From Allomyces macrogynus ATCC 38327 (Eukaryota > Blastocladiomycota > Blastocladiomycetes > Blastocladiales > Blastocladiaceae): a DNA stretch of 64,000 nucleotides. Location: contig GG745331.1 in the NCBI GenBank assembly GCA_000151295.1, positions 1,374,177 through 1,438,176 of the forward strand, read 5' to 3'. Positions 53,260 to 64,000 of the stretch are shown here, one piece after another. The translations under genes were made by a program, and so were the position numbers. Numbering within the stretch: the first letter of the stretch is position 1; every line of letters begins with the position of its first letter. The notes below the pieces were generated by a model. It saw only the letters and a program-made list of their open reading frames with translations, did not search any database and was not told where the DNA came from.

Positions 53260-56200
53260 TTACAGCTTGACGATGATCGACGGCACCTCGACGTCCTCGC
53301 CCTCAACGTCATTGCAGCACACTTCTAGCACGAGCGTCTTGGCGTGCGGCGGGACGGGCTTCTTGGCGACCGTCTCGACCAACTGGCTCAGCGACATGTT
53401 GAGCCGCTCCTCGACCTTTTTCTTAGGCATAAAGAACGAGTAGAGCATCGAGACGCCGCACGACATCATGGTAATTTCGAGCTGGTGCTGCGTCTCGAAA
53501 TGCTTGAGCAGTTCGCGCAGCGTCATGTTGCCAACCTCGAACCGGTCCCAGAGCGTAAACTCGACATTGTTGTACTTCATCTTGGGCGCGGCAATCGGCT
53601 CCGAGAACCCAAAGAAGGGCAGCGCCAAGTTGACAAACCCGTTCTTGAACTGGTCGAGCGGCTTGGGCTGCGCGTCGAGCAACTTGTAGAGCTCGAGGCA
53701 CACGAGGCCCGTCACGAGCGCCGTCGTCGTCGCAATCGCCGGAATAATCTTGCCGGCAATGAACTTGGTCTTGTGCCGGTCGGCAATCGCAATGTTGTAG
53801 TTGCTGGCGCGCAGGTTCGAGCACGCGGCAATGAAGTCAATGTGGTGGTTCGAGTCGTCGTCCTTTTCGAAATCCACCGGTGTGAGCCGGAACCCAGCGA
53901 GCTCGGCGGGCTTGGGCAGCGCCGCGACCAGCGTGTCGAGCTCGTCCTGGTCGGCCGTCGCCGAATCGTTGTTTGGCTGCTCGTTCTCCTGCACCTGGAT
54001 CTTGACCCCGTCGCGCGGAACAAATGCCGGCACATGAATCGTCTTGAGCACCTTGCGGTAGTACTCGCGGTCATCCTGGCCCTTGAGACCATAGTTGAAG
54101 GCGTGCAGCTTAGCCGCGTAGACTACAAAGTCGAGGTGCAGGTCGTTGGTCGCGTCAAACACGAGCGCGTCGGGCGCGCGCTTCGGGCCCGACCAGAACA
54201 GCTGGCCCGTCGACGTGACCGAGTCCTTGGGGAAGTTGTGCAGCAGCTGCTTGATGTTATTGACAAACAGCTCCTCAAACTTGTGCCGCGCCCAGGCAAC
54301 GCACTCATCAAACGACGTCGGTCGCGCGTCCACCAGGTACTCCTTGATCGACAGCAGCGTCTCGCGCGCCGTGTTCCCGCGCAGCGCCGTATCGACAAAG
54401 TTGGGCGTCGACAAATACAGGTTCACGTTCTCGGCGGGCTGCCGGAACAAGCCCTCAAACGAGTCGCGCGCCCACTGAATCGTGTGCTCAATCTGGTTCG
54501 GGAAGTTCTTCAGCGTGCAGATCGGAATCGACTTTTCGGGCGGGTCCTGCGACGACGAGTAGGACTCGGTCACGTTGGGCAGGATCACTTGCGTGTTGCC
54601 CTTGGTCCCGAGCGTGCCCGACTCGAGCAGCGGCTTGCGGTAGAAGACGCACCGCCCGTCCACGTACCGCCGCGCATCCACGTTATCGAGCGCATTGGTC
54701 ACGCCATCGAGCGCCATCCAAAACTCGTCGTTGAATACCGACTCGGTCTCGACGCCGACGCGGTCCGTGAATGTCGTGATCTGCACGGCCGGGTTCATGT
54801 TCTTTACGGCGCGCGCCGCCGTTTCCGACTTGAGCTTCGACACGTCCCAGGGGCGGAACAGGAACTGCCGATTCAGGTTCGACTTTTCAATCGAGTCCAT
54901 GTCGGTCACGAAAATATGGCCGTTGTCCGACGTGCCGAGGCCCATGAGCGCGTAGTTCTTCAGCATCTCGCACCCAATCGCGCCGGCACCGACCACAAAC
55001 TCGCGCGTGTCATGCATCCGCTGCTGGTACTCGGCGCCAAACACAGCAATCTGGCCATCATACCGCGTCCCGCGCGGCGCGCACGCCGCCTCGGTGAGCG
55101 CGTAACCCGTCGGCAGCGACTCGAACGAGTCAAAGTAGAGGTACTGCTTGATTGGGTGAAATTTGCCCGAGCACGCCTTGAGCACTTCCTGCGCGACCAT
55201 GCCGCCAATCACGGCCGCCATGGGGCTCAGGTCGCCTGCCGCCTGGTAAGCAAACTGCTTGATGAGCTTCTCGTTGATCTCAACGGGGTCCTTCATCGTC
55301 GCGGCAAACTCCTTGGCGAGCTGGACGATCGTGTCGGCCTCCTGGTCGTTGCGCGGCGCCGGGGCGCGGCCCTTCTTGGTCAAGAATGTCGAGAGGGCCA
55401 TGAACGCCGCGTGCAATTGTGGTGGCACGTCAAACTTAGCAAAGTCCGACATGAGGAACTCTGGGTCAGCAATCGACGCCGAGAGCGGCTTGAACTTGAG
55501 CGTCTGCGGCATCTTGACCTGCGTGAAGATCCCGCCGCGCACGTAGGTGCCGAGCGATGTCGTATCGCCAATCGTGAACGTGTAGGGCCCGAGCACTTTG
55601 ACCTTACGCGGCTCGCACCCATTGAGCACGTCCATGCCCACGACCTCGGCAAACGTGACATAGTCGCCGTCCTCGAGCCCGTGGCGCGTCTCGTCGAGGC
55701 ACGTCACGACCCCCTCGGCGTCGTTCGAGACGGCAGCAATCATCCCCGACAGCGGCGCCTCGCCCGTCGTGTCGACGCACTCAAACTCGTCGCCAAAGTC
55801 GCAGAAGGCGAGCGCCGCGAGACCGCGCGTGTCGGCCGCGATAAACTTGATCCCGCGCGCGTGCGTGTAGTCATTGAGCTCAATGCACCGGTGCATCGGC
55901 AGGCTCGAGGCAACGACCACCTGGAAGTCGTCGAGCCGCGGCAGATCGAGCGCGCCCTCGAGCACCGTCACGGGAACGTACTGGTTGAGCTCGGCGAGCT
56001 TTGGGCACGTCACTTGATCGCGCGGCTTGCCGAGGTCCTTTTCTGTGAGGAAGAACTAGCGTTGTGTGTGTGTGTGGGGGGGGGCGGAGCAGGGTCAGGA
56101 TCCGGAGCACGAAGCGGTTCCAAAGGGCGGAAAGAGTGAGACAACACACCTGCGACGACAAGTCGGCAATCTCGACGGGCTCCGGGTCGTGGATCGTGAC

Positions 56201-56526
56201 GCTTTTGACACCGGCGAGAACCACGTTCTTGGCTAATCAAAGGAGACGTTGAACAAGTGTGAGGAACTAAATCTCACTCGGGTTGCGCGCGCGAGCGCAC
56301 TGAACGGATTGCCGTACCAATCTCAACGCCAAGGCCCTTCATGCCAATGATCAGCACGTTGGACAGCGCCATCTTCTTCATGGCATCAAGGCCAATCGCG
56401 TAACTAAAGTGCAGGAATCGAGCGTCAGCGTTCGACGCAAAACTGTGGCACGCAAAACAAGAACGCGTACATTTGACGCGAGTAGAGGCCTTCGTCAATG
56501 TTCTGCTCGGGCATGTCCACATCCAT
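53260..56526 (-). CDS. UBA1: Ubiquitin-activating enzyme E1
   Basis: Four exons (56471-56526, 56318-56403, 56150-56232, 53260-56055) sum to 1006 residues, close to yeast Uba1. E1 adenylates the ubiquitin C terminus, loads it on its own Cys and passes it to E2 enzymes. Seen in order: [20 protein letters not shown]; the inactive adenylation half ([40 protein letters not shown]); the active adenylation half ([69 protein letters not shown]); the catalytic Cys in [20 protein letters not shown] (codon 54517-54519); and a C-terminal ubiquitin-fold domain ([20 protein letters not shown]). All junctions close in phase. Divergent from SDA1. Confidence 0.98.
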
Positions 56527-57192
56527 TTTTTCTTGAGCGGCCTAGAAATTCGGGACAGTGCTGATCAGTCCTGGCGCTCGTTTGCTCATGGGGGGCCGCG
56601 TCGCGCCTCCTGCCCCGCTCCAGCCGCATTTCCGCGCGTCATATCGTGCAAGAAAATTGCCGAGCACGAAGTGGGTCCAGAAAAACGGCTGTGCGAGCAC
56701 GAGACGCGTCTTGGAACGGTAGTGCGCCGTGGCCGTCGACCATACCGCCATGGTGGAGCCTGATTGATCGAGTGCAGCTGGTTGCGTCGCCTTGATGCAG
56801 TTGCGCCGTGCGTTGGTCGCTCTGGCGTGGTGAAATGGGTCGGCGGGAGGGGAGGGAGCAAGGTCGCGGTGGCCAAGGCCAGGTGGTGGTCGGCCATTGC
56901 CGCGCGTCGCGTGCCCTTGCTCTGTCGTGCTGAACGGCAGCGATCAAATCAGTCCAGTCAGCGTTTCTGCTTCTGTGTCATTCGCTGGTCTTTTCCCAGC
57001 GCAACGTGACCCGACAAATCGCCCGATTTCCAAGGCGAATTTTCGATTTCCATTTACTCATAGCAACCAGGGCCCACGCCGACAACACATCACGCACAGA
57101 CCCGTGACCGCGTCCACGGTGCGCCTGCTCTTCGTGCTCCACCACCTCAACTATCGCACCGTCACCGACACCCTGCACGCAAAACCACCACC
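56527..57192. other. Bidirectional promoter region (UBA1 / SDA1)
   Basis: No motif-bearing frame. A tag acceptor 14 bp before the UBA1 start (ttctaggccgc, minus strand) could mark an intron in the UBA1 leader. Confidence 0.4.
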
Positions 57193-59553
57193 ATGGGCCG
57201 CCAACGCAACCGTGAGGCGTCGCTCGCCACAAACTTGCCGCAGCTGCAGAACCTGATCAAGCGCGACCCGCCATCCTACCTTGCCGAGTTCCTGCAACAA
57301 CTGCGGCATCTCGACGCGCAACTGCTCATTGTCGCGCGCGCGCCGCACCTCGCGCCACACAAGTCGCTGCCCGAACTGCTCTCCTTCATCTCGCACACGG
57401 TCCCGTGCTACCATGCGACGCAGCCAGACGCGGCCAAAGTGCCAACCACGCTCCTGTCCCTGTTGCAAACCGCGGCCACGGTCATGCACCCGGACCTGCG
57501 CAAGGCCCTGGTCTCGGCGCTGATCATGCTGCACAACAAGAACGTGCTCGACTCGCAGACGCTGCTGCCGCCGTTTTTCCTCTTGTTCCGGTGCAAGGAC
57601 AAGGTGCTGCGCGAGACGCTGCACACCTTCATCATTCAGGATATCAAGACGGCCAACCAGAAGCACAAGAACAACAAGCTCAACAAGGCCATTCAGAACA
57701 TGCTCTACTCGGTCCTGACGCCACCGCCGGGCTACAAGCCGCCATCTGCCGCGCAGACGGCCGCATTGGCCACCGCGGCCGATGACCCGACGGGCTTCTC
57801 ACCCGTGGCCGCGTCCAAGTCACTGCAAATCTGCATCGAGCTCTACAAGAAGCAGATTTGGAACGATACCAAGACGGTCAACGTCATTGCCGAGGCCTGC
57901 TTCTCGCCCATCTTGAAAATCATGACCATGGCCGTTCATTTTTTCATTGGCGCCGACAAGAAAGACGGCGAGGACGGCGCCGACGACGCCGATTCCGACA
58001 CCGAAGAAACGGTCGTGACCGCGCAGGACGTGACCAAGGCGCACCACACGTCGAAGATCACGAAAAAGTCGCGTGCGAACGCGCGCAAGCTGCGCAAGAT
58101 GGTCGCCGCGCACAAGCGCAGTGTCAAGTCATCGGATACCGAAAAGGACAAGCCGGTGCAATTCTCGGCATTGCAGGTCGTGTACGACCCGCAAACGTTT
58201 GCCGAAAAGCTATTTGCGCAGGTGAAGGGCGGCCATTTCGCGTTCGAGACCAAGTTGCTCTTGCTCAACTTGATTTCGCGCCTGATCGCGTCGCACAAGC
58301 TCTTCATTCTCTCCTTCTACACGTACCTGCAAAAGTACCTGCAGCCGCACCAGCGCAACGTGACGTCGTTGCTCGCGTATACCGCGCAGGCGTCGCACGA
58401 CCTGGTCCCGCCGGACGTGCTCGCGCCCGTGATTCGTGTAATCGCTGACCAGTTTGTCAACGAGCACTCGTCGCGCGAAGTCATCTCGGCCGGTTTGAAC
58501 GCGATTCGCGAAATTTGCACCCGTGCGCCGCTCGCCATGGACGCCGACCTGCTGTCCGACTTGGTGCAATACAAGAACCACCGCGACAAGTCGGTGATCA
58601 TGGCGGCGCGCTCGCTGATTGGCCTCTTCCGTGAAGTCAATCCGAGCTTGTTGCCCAAGAACGAGCGCGGCAAGACGGCGGCGATGCAGATGCAGGCCGG
58701 GCACGCGCCGTCGGTCGAGTTTGGTCGCGTCGTGGCCGCGTCGCGTGTCGCGGGCGCCGAGTTGCTCGAGGAGTTGTCGGGCGACGAGATGATGGATGAT
58801 GACGACGATGCGGCGTGGGAGGGTTGGGCCGTCGAGTCGGACGAGGATTCGAGCGAGGGCGAGTGGATGGATGTGCCGGAAGACGGGATCGAGTTGTCCG
58901 ATTGGTCCGATAGCAGCAGCGACTCGGAGTCGGATGAGGACGACGACGAGGCGCCCGAGGCCATCAACGAGGCTGACCTGGATGCGGCCGCGGTCGGCAG
59001 CGACGCCGAGTCGGACGAGGAGGTCGATTCCGACGATGAGGAGGAAGAAGAGGAAGAGGAAGAGGGAGATGAGGACCCGAACGCGCGGCTGCCAATCGAG
59101 GCCCGCAAGTTCCTCACGCCCGCCGATTTCGCCAAGATGGCGCAACTGCGCGCGACGCAGTCGCAGGAGCCGACGGGCGGCAAGAACAAGCGCAAGCGTG
59201 CGGCCGCGCACTTGGCCGATAACGAGCCGTCGTCCTACATGGCTGCGGCGACCGACTTTGTCGACGAGGACTCGCTGGTTCCGCTGCGCAAGAAGCCGAA
59301 ATCCGACTACGAGGAGCGTATGGCCTCGATTGCCGCAGGCCGCGAGGGTCGCGAAAAGTACGGGTCGCGCAAGGGCAAAAAGGCACCGGGCCAGTCCACG
59401 TCGAACACGGAAAAGCGCCGCACCAAGCTGTTTACCATGGTGTCCAAGTCGCGCAAGGTCTCGTCCAAGAAAAAGGCCAGTTTGCGAGACAAGACCGCCA
59501 CTCAGCGCAAGCATATCCAGCGGCAGAAGATTGGCAAGGCGACGGGGTTGTGA
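57193..59553 (+). CDS. SDA1: Ribosome biogenesis protein SDA1
   Basis: A single exon of 786 residues. SDA1 is a nucleolar protein needed for 60S pre-ribosome maturation and export. The N-terminal NUC130/3NT-type region reads NLPQLQNLIKRDPPSYLAEF, LPELLSFISHTVPCYHATQP, LRKALVSALIMLHNKNVLDS, LLPPFFLLFRCKDKVLRETL and HTFIIQDIKTANQKHKNNKL. HEAT-like helices continue with QVVYDPQTFAEKLFAQVKGG and KLLLLNLISRLIASHKLFIL. Then come a long acidic tract (DSDDEEEEEEEEEGDEDPNA), LTPADFAKMAQLRA and a strongly basic end (FTMVSKSRKVSSKKKASLRD, then QRKHIQRQKIGKATGL). This order is diagnostic. Length is close to the yeast protein (767). Confidence 0.97.
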   Translation: MGRQRNREASLATNLPQLQNLIKRDPPSYLAEFLQQLRHLDAQLLIVARAPHLAPHKSLPELLSFISHTVPCYHATQPDAAKVPTTLLSLLQTAATVMHPDLRKALVSALIMLHNKNVLDSQTLLPPFFLLFRCKDKVLRETLHTFIIQDIKTANQKHKNNKLNKAIQNMLYSVLTPPPGYKPPSAAQTAALATAADDPTGFSPVAASKSLQICIELYKKQIWNDTKTVNVIAEACFSPILKIMTMAVHFFIGADKKDGEDGADDADSDTEETVVTAQDVTKAHHTSKITKKSRANARKLRKMVAAHKRSVKSSDTEKDKPVQFSALQVVYDPQTFAEKLFAQVKGGHFAFETKLLLLNLISRLIASHKLFILSFYTYLQKYLQPHQRNVTSLLAYTAQASHDLVPPDVLAPVIRVIADQFVNEHSSREVISAGLNAIREICTRAPLAMDADLLSDLVQYKNHRDKSVIMAARSLIGLFREVNPSLLPKNERGKTAAMQMQAGHAPSVEFGRVVAASRVAGAELLEELSGDEMMDDDDDAAWEGWAVESDEDSSEGEWMDVPEDGIELSDWSDSSSDSESDEDDDEAPEAINEADLDAAAVGSDAESDEEVDSDDEEEEEEEEEGDEDPNARLPIEARKFLTPADFAKMAQLRATQSQEPTGGKNKRKRAAAHLADNEPSSYMAAATDFVDEDSLVPLRKKPKSDYEERMASIAAGREGREKYGSRKGKKAPGQSTSNTEKRRTKLFTMVSKSRKVSSKKKASLRDKTATQRKHIQRQKIGKATGL

Positions 59554-59750
59554 ATGTGGGCGTGTATTTCGTTTTCGCGTGTGTGCCATAGGTTCAACAA
59601 TTTTGCTTTCCATGGGGATCTGAATCGCTCATTTCGTGGATCAGACCGTCAGGGAGCGAAACAACACTCAACCGGCTAGACAACGAGTTTTACTCAAGCA
59701 CACCAAACAAAGAACTGTACACCGGCACGCAAAATCAAAGGAAATAAAAA

Positions 59751-61222
59751 CTATTCGTCCTGCGCCTGCAACAACTGCGGTTGCGAAATGTCAACGAGGT
59801 GCCGCAGGTTCACAAACAACGAGTGCACGTTGGCCTTGTACTTGGCCGACATGGGCACGACGTTCCACAGCGGCACAGGCGCGGCCTCGTTGGGTGCCCA
59901 GTATTTTTCGTACTGCTTGGTCGCGAGCCACTGGCGCAGTTCCTCGAGCCCCTGGACAGCGTGCGGGACCACATCGGCCTTGTTTCCAACGACAATCGCC
60001 GGCCGCCTGGCGAGTCCCGGACGATACTCTTCGAGCTCCTGGAGCAGCGTGACCATGGCGTCGACGGGCTTGTCGGCCAAGTCCACGACAAACACGAACA
60101 CGCGGCTGCGCTCGACGTGCCGCAAGAAATCGTGCCCGAGCCCGACGTTGCGGTGCGCGCCGCGCACGAGCCCAGGAATATCGGCGACCGTCGACCGCGC
60201 CGCATCCGGCCAGGTAATCGTGCCGAGGAATGGATTCAGCGTCGTGAACGGGTAATCCGCGACGCGCGACGACGCGTTGCTGATGGCGTTGAGCAGCGAC
60301 GACTTGCCCGCGTTCGGCAGGCCAATCAGGCCAATATCGGCAATCGTCTTGAGCTCAAGCTGCAGCGTGCGGAACTGGCCCGGCCGACCGAGCGACCGCT
60401 GCTTGGGCGACTTGTGCGTCGACGAAAACGACACGTTGCCGGACCCACCAGTCCCGCCGAGCGCAACGACGTGCGTCTGGCCCGGTTCGTCAAAGTGCAG
60501 GACGAGTCGGTCAGTGACTGGCATGGCTTGCGGGAGCAAGTCGCGCGTGAGCAGCTCGTCCGGGTTCTTGCGCCTGAGCCGTTCGAGAATATCTTCGCGC
60601 TCGCCCTGCCGCCCGACAGCCTCGTCGGCCGCGAAACGCAGTTGCTTCTCGTCGCTGTCGATCAACTCGACACCTTCATCCTCGTCCTCGACGACAGGCT
60701 CGTGCATAATTTCCGTGACGACGGTCCCGACGGGCACCTTCACAATCAGGTCCTCAGCGTTGCGTCCGTGCATCATCTTGCCCTGGCCGTGCTGGCCGGC
60801 GGGCGCCAAGTACTTGGACCGCGTGCCGCGCAGCGTCGACATGTCGCCGGTCGCAACGAAAATGACGGACCCGCCGCGACCGCCGTGGCCGCCAGCGGGC
60901 GGGCCCTTTGGGCGGCCGGCCTCGCGCAAGAACGCAATGCACCCGTCGCCGCCCCGACCGCCCTCCACTTGCACGCGCATCAGGTCGATAAAGTGGCGGT
61001 CCTACACGCCGATGATTTGTTGGGTCAGCGACAATTTGTTGAGCAATAGGAATTGCGCTGTTGACCAAACCTGACCTTGCCGAGCAGCTTGTGCGAGACT
61101 TTGCGCTTGACGGCCCATTCCTCGATTACGGGCACCGGGTCGACAAATCCATCTTGGCGGAACAGGTGCCTTGAAACTGCTGAAAGTCGGGGCGTGCAAA
61201 GCAAGAAGCGTCGAGCAATCAT
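59751..61222 (-). CDS. MTG2: Mitochondrial Obg-family GTPase Mtg2
   Basis: Two exons (61076-61222 and 59751-61001) sum to 465 residues. Obg/Mtg2 GTPases act late in large-subunit assembly of the mitochondrial ribosome. The first 20 residues (MIARRFLLCTPRLSAVSRHL) are basic and hydrophobic, as in matrix targeting signals. The Obg fold follows: HFIDLMRVQVEGGRGGDGC, PAGGHGGRGGSVIFVA, GTRSKYLAPAGQHGQGKMMH, then GGTGGSGNVSFSS. The G domain has GLPNAGKSSLLNAISNA (P-loop), DYPFTTLNPFLG (switch I), DIPGLVRGAHRNVGLGHDFL and NKADV. The intron falls exactly between the presequence region and the Obg fold. A 30-residue acidic insert (EDEDEGVELIDSDEKQ) sits inside the Obg domain. Convergent with SDA1, about 200 bp apart. 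Confidence 0.97.
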
Positions 61223-63013
61223 TGTTGTTGATCAACAATCCAAAATACTCGCATGCTCCACATCTGTTGCGTTTGGGCACCCTCAAGAAGTGACTCAAAC
61301 CTCAAGGACTTCATCACCCCAGCTCCTCGTGCAGTCTCTCTGTCCGGCTCTGTGTCGCCGGCCTTGACACAAATGTCTGACTGCCTTGAAAAAATAGCGA
61401 TGAAGGGGGCAACCGATCCGCGATCGGTGGCCATTGACTCGGACTTCATTGAAGTCCTCGGGTCCTGGGCGAGAATTTGAACGGAAATGAGTAGCAATTT
61501 GACATAAACAATAGTGCTGTCTAAAGGCATGCCCACTCTTGATGCAAGAAGGCCGTGGTCGCAATGGGCAATGGCGACTGAAGCCGTGCCGATGAACAGA
61601 GAAAAAAAAACATGGCGACACCGCTCGCTGCATTTATCGAGGCGGGCGCTATTTCGAAGGCGATGTTACGATTCCTTTGAAAATCGAACTCTGGTTGACA
61701 GTCCGCCATGTCGAAGAAGTGCTTGGAACACCGCGACAGTTATTGATATTTCATAACATGGTCAACTAAGAATCTGCCGAATCGTCGCTTTCCAGCACCC
61801 GCGTCAGCGCTCCCATCAACACCGCGCGGTGATCCCCGTCCCAAACCACATGTCGTCGCCCGTATACGTGTCAGTCCTGCTGATACGGTTGCGCACCGGT
61901 TCTTTGGGCACACTGACTTTCATCTACGAGCGGGAGGTGACGCGTGCCTTGTCTGCTCACACGTTCGTTTGCTCGCCGTCTTGCGATACTCACAACGATT
62001 GGGCCACTGGATCCATCCGAGATCGCGGTCTGGCACATTCCTTTGCACAGTCAGCTCTCTCGACACTCACTGACATGAAACTAATGGGCAGACCCGACTG
62101 TTGCGTGCCCACGTTTCCTCGTTCGTCTCTGCCCTCGCTTCCCTCCCCGGTCGACACCCGCCTCAACCGGTGCAGCAGGCTCCTCGACGGGCCGACAAGA
62201 CGTGCGGACCGGGGACGGAGCGCATCGTCCACCGTGGCGGGCAGAAGCGCGCCGCACCGTGGGGCTTCTGCGAGCAAGGCGAAGAGCAGAGCGGAGAGCA
62301 GGCCACGGTTCTCATCGTGCCAGCTTTGGCCCAGCGGCAGCAGGCCGCGCGACTGAAGGGCGCCCTGATTTTGATCGATCGAGTTGCCGGCCGGCGCACC
62401 GGGCCTTCCGCACCATCGTGCACGATGACGCCGAGGGCTGCGGTAATTCAGGTTGCAGGCATGCGTGCACAGCAGGCGTGATCGGAGACGGCTCGTCACA
62501 TGGCATGGCATGGCATGGCGCATGCAAACGCACGTGCAACGGCCATCGGCGAGGCTGCGGCTGCAAGCGCAGGGGATGGATCCGTGGAAGGGAAGGGGAG
62601 GCACGAAACGAGGGGAGGTAAGGGGACGGCTGCAAGCATGCGATGCCTGCCAAGACCGAATGAGGGGATCAGGCCAAGCCGCCGGCCCAGCAAAATCAAA
62701 GCTAAACCCAAACGACGGCACCTGCGACAACCACCACCACCACCTCCACCACTCCCTCGGCGGTTTCGTCGACAGGACTCTATGCACGCCCCCAGGAAAA
62801 TAAGTTGAGGCCGAGAGCGCGCGCGACACACCCGACCGACTGACCATCCAACCAACGTGCTCGACCTACGCCGCCGCCGTCTGCATCGCCGCCAAAGGCA
62901 ACTGCGCTGCCGCCGCCCCGTCGTCGCGCTTGCCGCCCCGTCGCTCGCTTCTCCTCTCGCCACCGACCAACCTACCGCACAAGTCGCTCCCGACTTTGAC
63001 CATCGCCGCCGCC
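61223..63013. other. Intergenic, no supported gene
   Basis: The largest stretch without a gene on the right side. A long minus-strand frame (61990-62847) lacks motifs and has the Cys/Arg/Ser-rich composition of a shadow frame. Contains four units of CATGG at 62499-62518. The last 200 bp are the GC-rich leader of the partial gene. Confidence 0.35.
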
Positions 63014-64000
63014 ATGTCGCCCGCCGCTGCTGCCGCTGCCAGTGCCGCGCCGCCACCGCCGCTTCCGCGCTTGGCCGTCTCGACGCTCCCGCCGGCCCTG
63101 CCGCCAGCACCGACCAGCGCGTTCTCCTCGACGACGGCCTCGCCCGCCACGCCCGCGGGCGCCCCACAAGCACTGCCGCTGCATTTACGCTTCCCGCCAC
63201 CATTGCTCGCGCGCGCGCACTCCGACTCGGCCTGGCCGTCCGTGGCACATGAGCCGCCCTACTTGGCGCGGTCGCGATCCGCTTCGGTCGCCACCGATTC
63301 GGCCAGTACCGACGGCCTGTCGGGGTTCGACTTGCTCGCTGAGCGTGTCAACTCGCTCGACGGCGACCCGGCCACGGCGGCTGCCCTCGCTGCCGCGCAC
63401 CTGGCCGCTGCTGCGGCTGCAAACAGCCCCGCGACGACGACGACGACCCCGTGGCCAACAACAGCATCGACCGCACCACTGCCGCGCAGTCGCCACCCGC
63501 ACCGGAATGCGCGCGTGTGCTCAGACCAATGGCAGCTCGATGCGGCCGCCATGGCCGCAGTGGCCGGTACCGGATCCGCACCTGACTCGCGCCCTGAATC
63601 GCTCGTGTCTCCCAGCTACGGTGCGCCGCTGCGTGCCGATCACGCCGAGTCCGGGTACATGAGCTTCACGGGTTTACCAAGCACCTGCCGCCCGGCCTAC
63701 GGCACGCTCGCCTCGACCGACGATGACGACGACGACGGCGAGCTCGACGTGGACGTTGATGTCGAAGTCGACGACGAGTTTACCCTGCCTCCACCGCTGC
63801 GCCCGCGGCACGGGTCCGACTCGGGCATCGATGGCCGCACGTCGAGCCACTGCTCAAGCAGCCACACGAGCCCAATGGCCGCGCATGGCGCCATGCTCTT
63901 ACCGGGCCCCGCGTCGGCCGATCCCGACCATTTCTCGTCGCCGGCATCGGCAACACCGCTGAACGCGTTCCCGACCGCGACCGCGCTCGCGTCTCGGCCC
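63014..64000 (+). CDS. Partial gene: low-complexity acidic protein of unknown function
   Basis: From an ATG in good context (gccgccatgtcg) the frame stays open to the window edge, giving 329 residues with no stop. Strong G/C third positions support coding. Composition: Ala/Pro-rich start (PPPPLPRLAVSTLPPALPPA), a short folded-looking element (LSGFDLLAERVNSLDG), Ala and Thr runs (AALAAAHLAAAAAANSP), Ser-rich patches (GIDGRTSSHCSSSHTS), and an acidic run with alternating Asp/Val (DDDDDGELDVDVDVEVDDEF). This looks like the regulatory N terminus of a larger protein such as a kinase or transcription factor; the conserved part is off the edge. Confidence 0.7.
   Translation, partial: MSPAAAAAASAAPPPPLPRLAVSTLPPALPPAPTSAFSSTTASPATPAGAPQALPLHLRFPPPLLARAHSDSAWPSVAHEPPYLARSRSASVATDSASTDGLSGFDLLAERVNSLDGDPATAAALAAAHLAAAAAANSPATTTTTPWPTTASTAPLPRSRHPHRNARVCSDQWQLDAAAMAAVAGTGSAPDSRPESLVSPSYGAPLRADHAESGYMSFTGLPSTCRPAYGTLASTDDDDDDGELDVDVDVEVDDEFTLPPPLRPRHGSDSGIDGRTSSHCSSSHTSPMAAHGAMLLPGPASADPDHFSSPASATPLNAFPTATALASRP

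Noticed and set aside
53344..56139. Plus-strand open frame of 931 codons opposite UBA1
   Set aside because: It is the antisense shadow of UBA1; the composition (Arg, Leu, Val, His rich) mirrors the complement, and UBA1 motifs on the other strand are unambiguous.
58210..59613. Minus-strand 467-codon frame opposite SDA1
   Set aside because: Antisense shadow of SDA1, with no motif and no independent signals.
61990..62847. Minus-strand 285-codon frame as a gene
   Set aside because: No motifs, runs of Trp/Arg/Ser/Cys, and inconsistent codon bias; probably chance in GC-rich DNA.

Overview
This window is nuclear DNA from a GC-rich, intron-bearing eukaryote, most likely a zoosporic (flagellated) fungus. 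A GH72 beta-1,3-glucanosyltransferase with a CBM43 module and a GPI-type tail points to a fungal glucan wall. A RIIAD1-like protein belongs to a family tied to cilia and flagella. Together these suggest an early-diverging fungus such as Blastocladiomycota; the placement is inference, since no marker phylogeny was possible. Genes are compact, introns are mostly 40-180 bp, and most 5' splice sites read GTACG or GTGCG.

Left part (1-16.9 kb): a proline/serine-rich orphan; a hydrophobic protein built from recurring Phe-Trp motifs; a bacterial-type, probably mitochondrial EF-P head-to-head with RIIAD1; a small membrane protein; NAD(P)HX epimerase with a 4-nt microexon; a membrane-anchored armadillo/SPRY protein; a LIMR/LMBR1 membrane protein; proteasome-assembly chaperone PAC3 (with an in-frame TAA) head-to-head with ENY2/Sus1.

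Middle (17-39 kb): GH72 wall enzyme; an F-box/LRR protein beside a decayed relative; two orphans; a kelch-repeat type I membrane protein; TIM13 head-to-head with a Wee1-family kinase; a truncated Ty1/copia remnant in a gene-poor stretch; a secreted proteinase K-like subtilase with a clear TATA box.

Right part (39.5-64 kb): a multipass membrane class 3 lipase followed by a full-length decayed copy and a smaller third remnant; then a divergent pair of long helical proteins, one carrying a bulb-type lectin domain, separated by a region with a 32-bp tandem repeat. This pair is the best candidate for an undescribed system. It is followed by housekeeping genes: ubiquitin-activating enzyme UBA1, SDA1 and the mitochondrial GTPase MTG2. 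The window ends inside a low-complexity open frame. Many genes are arranged in divergent pairs with short shared promoters. I saw no rRNA, tRNA or CRISPR array. All exon models were built by eye from reading frames, splice signals and remembered family motifs; where stated, exon lengths sum to whole codons.
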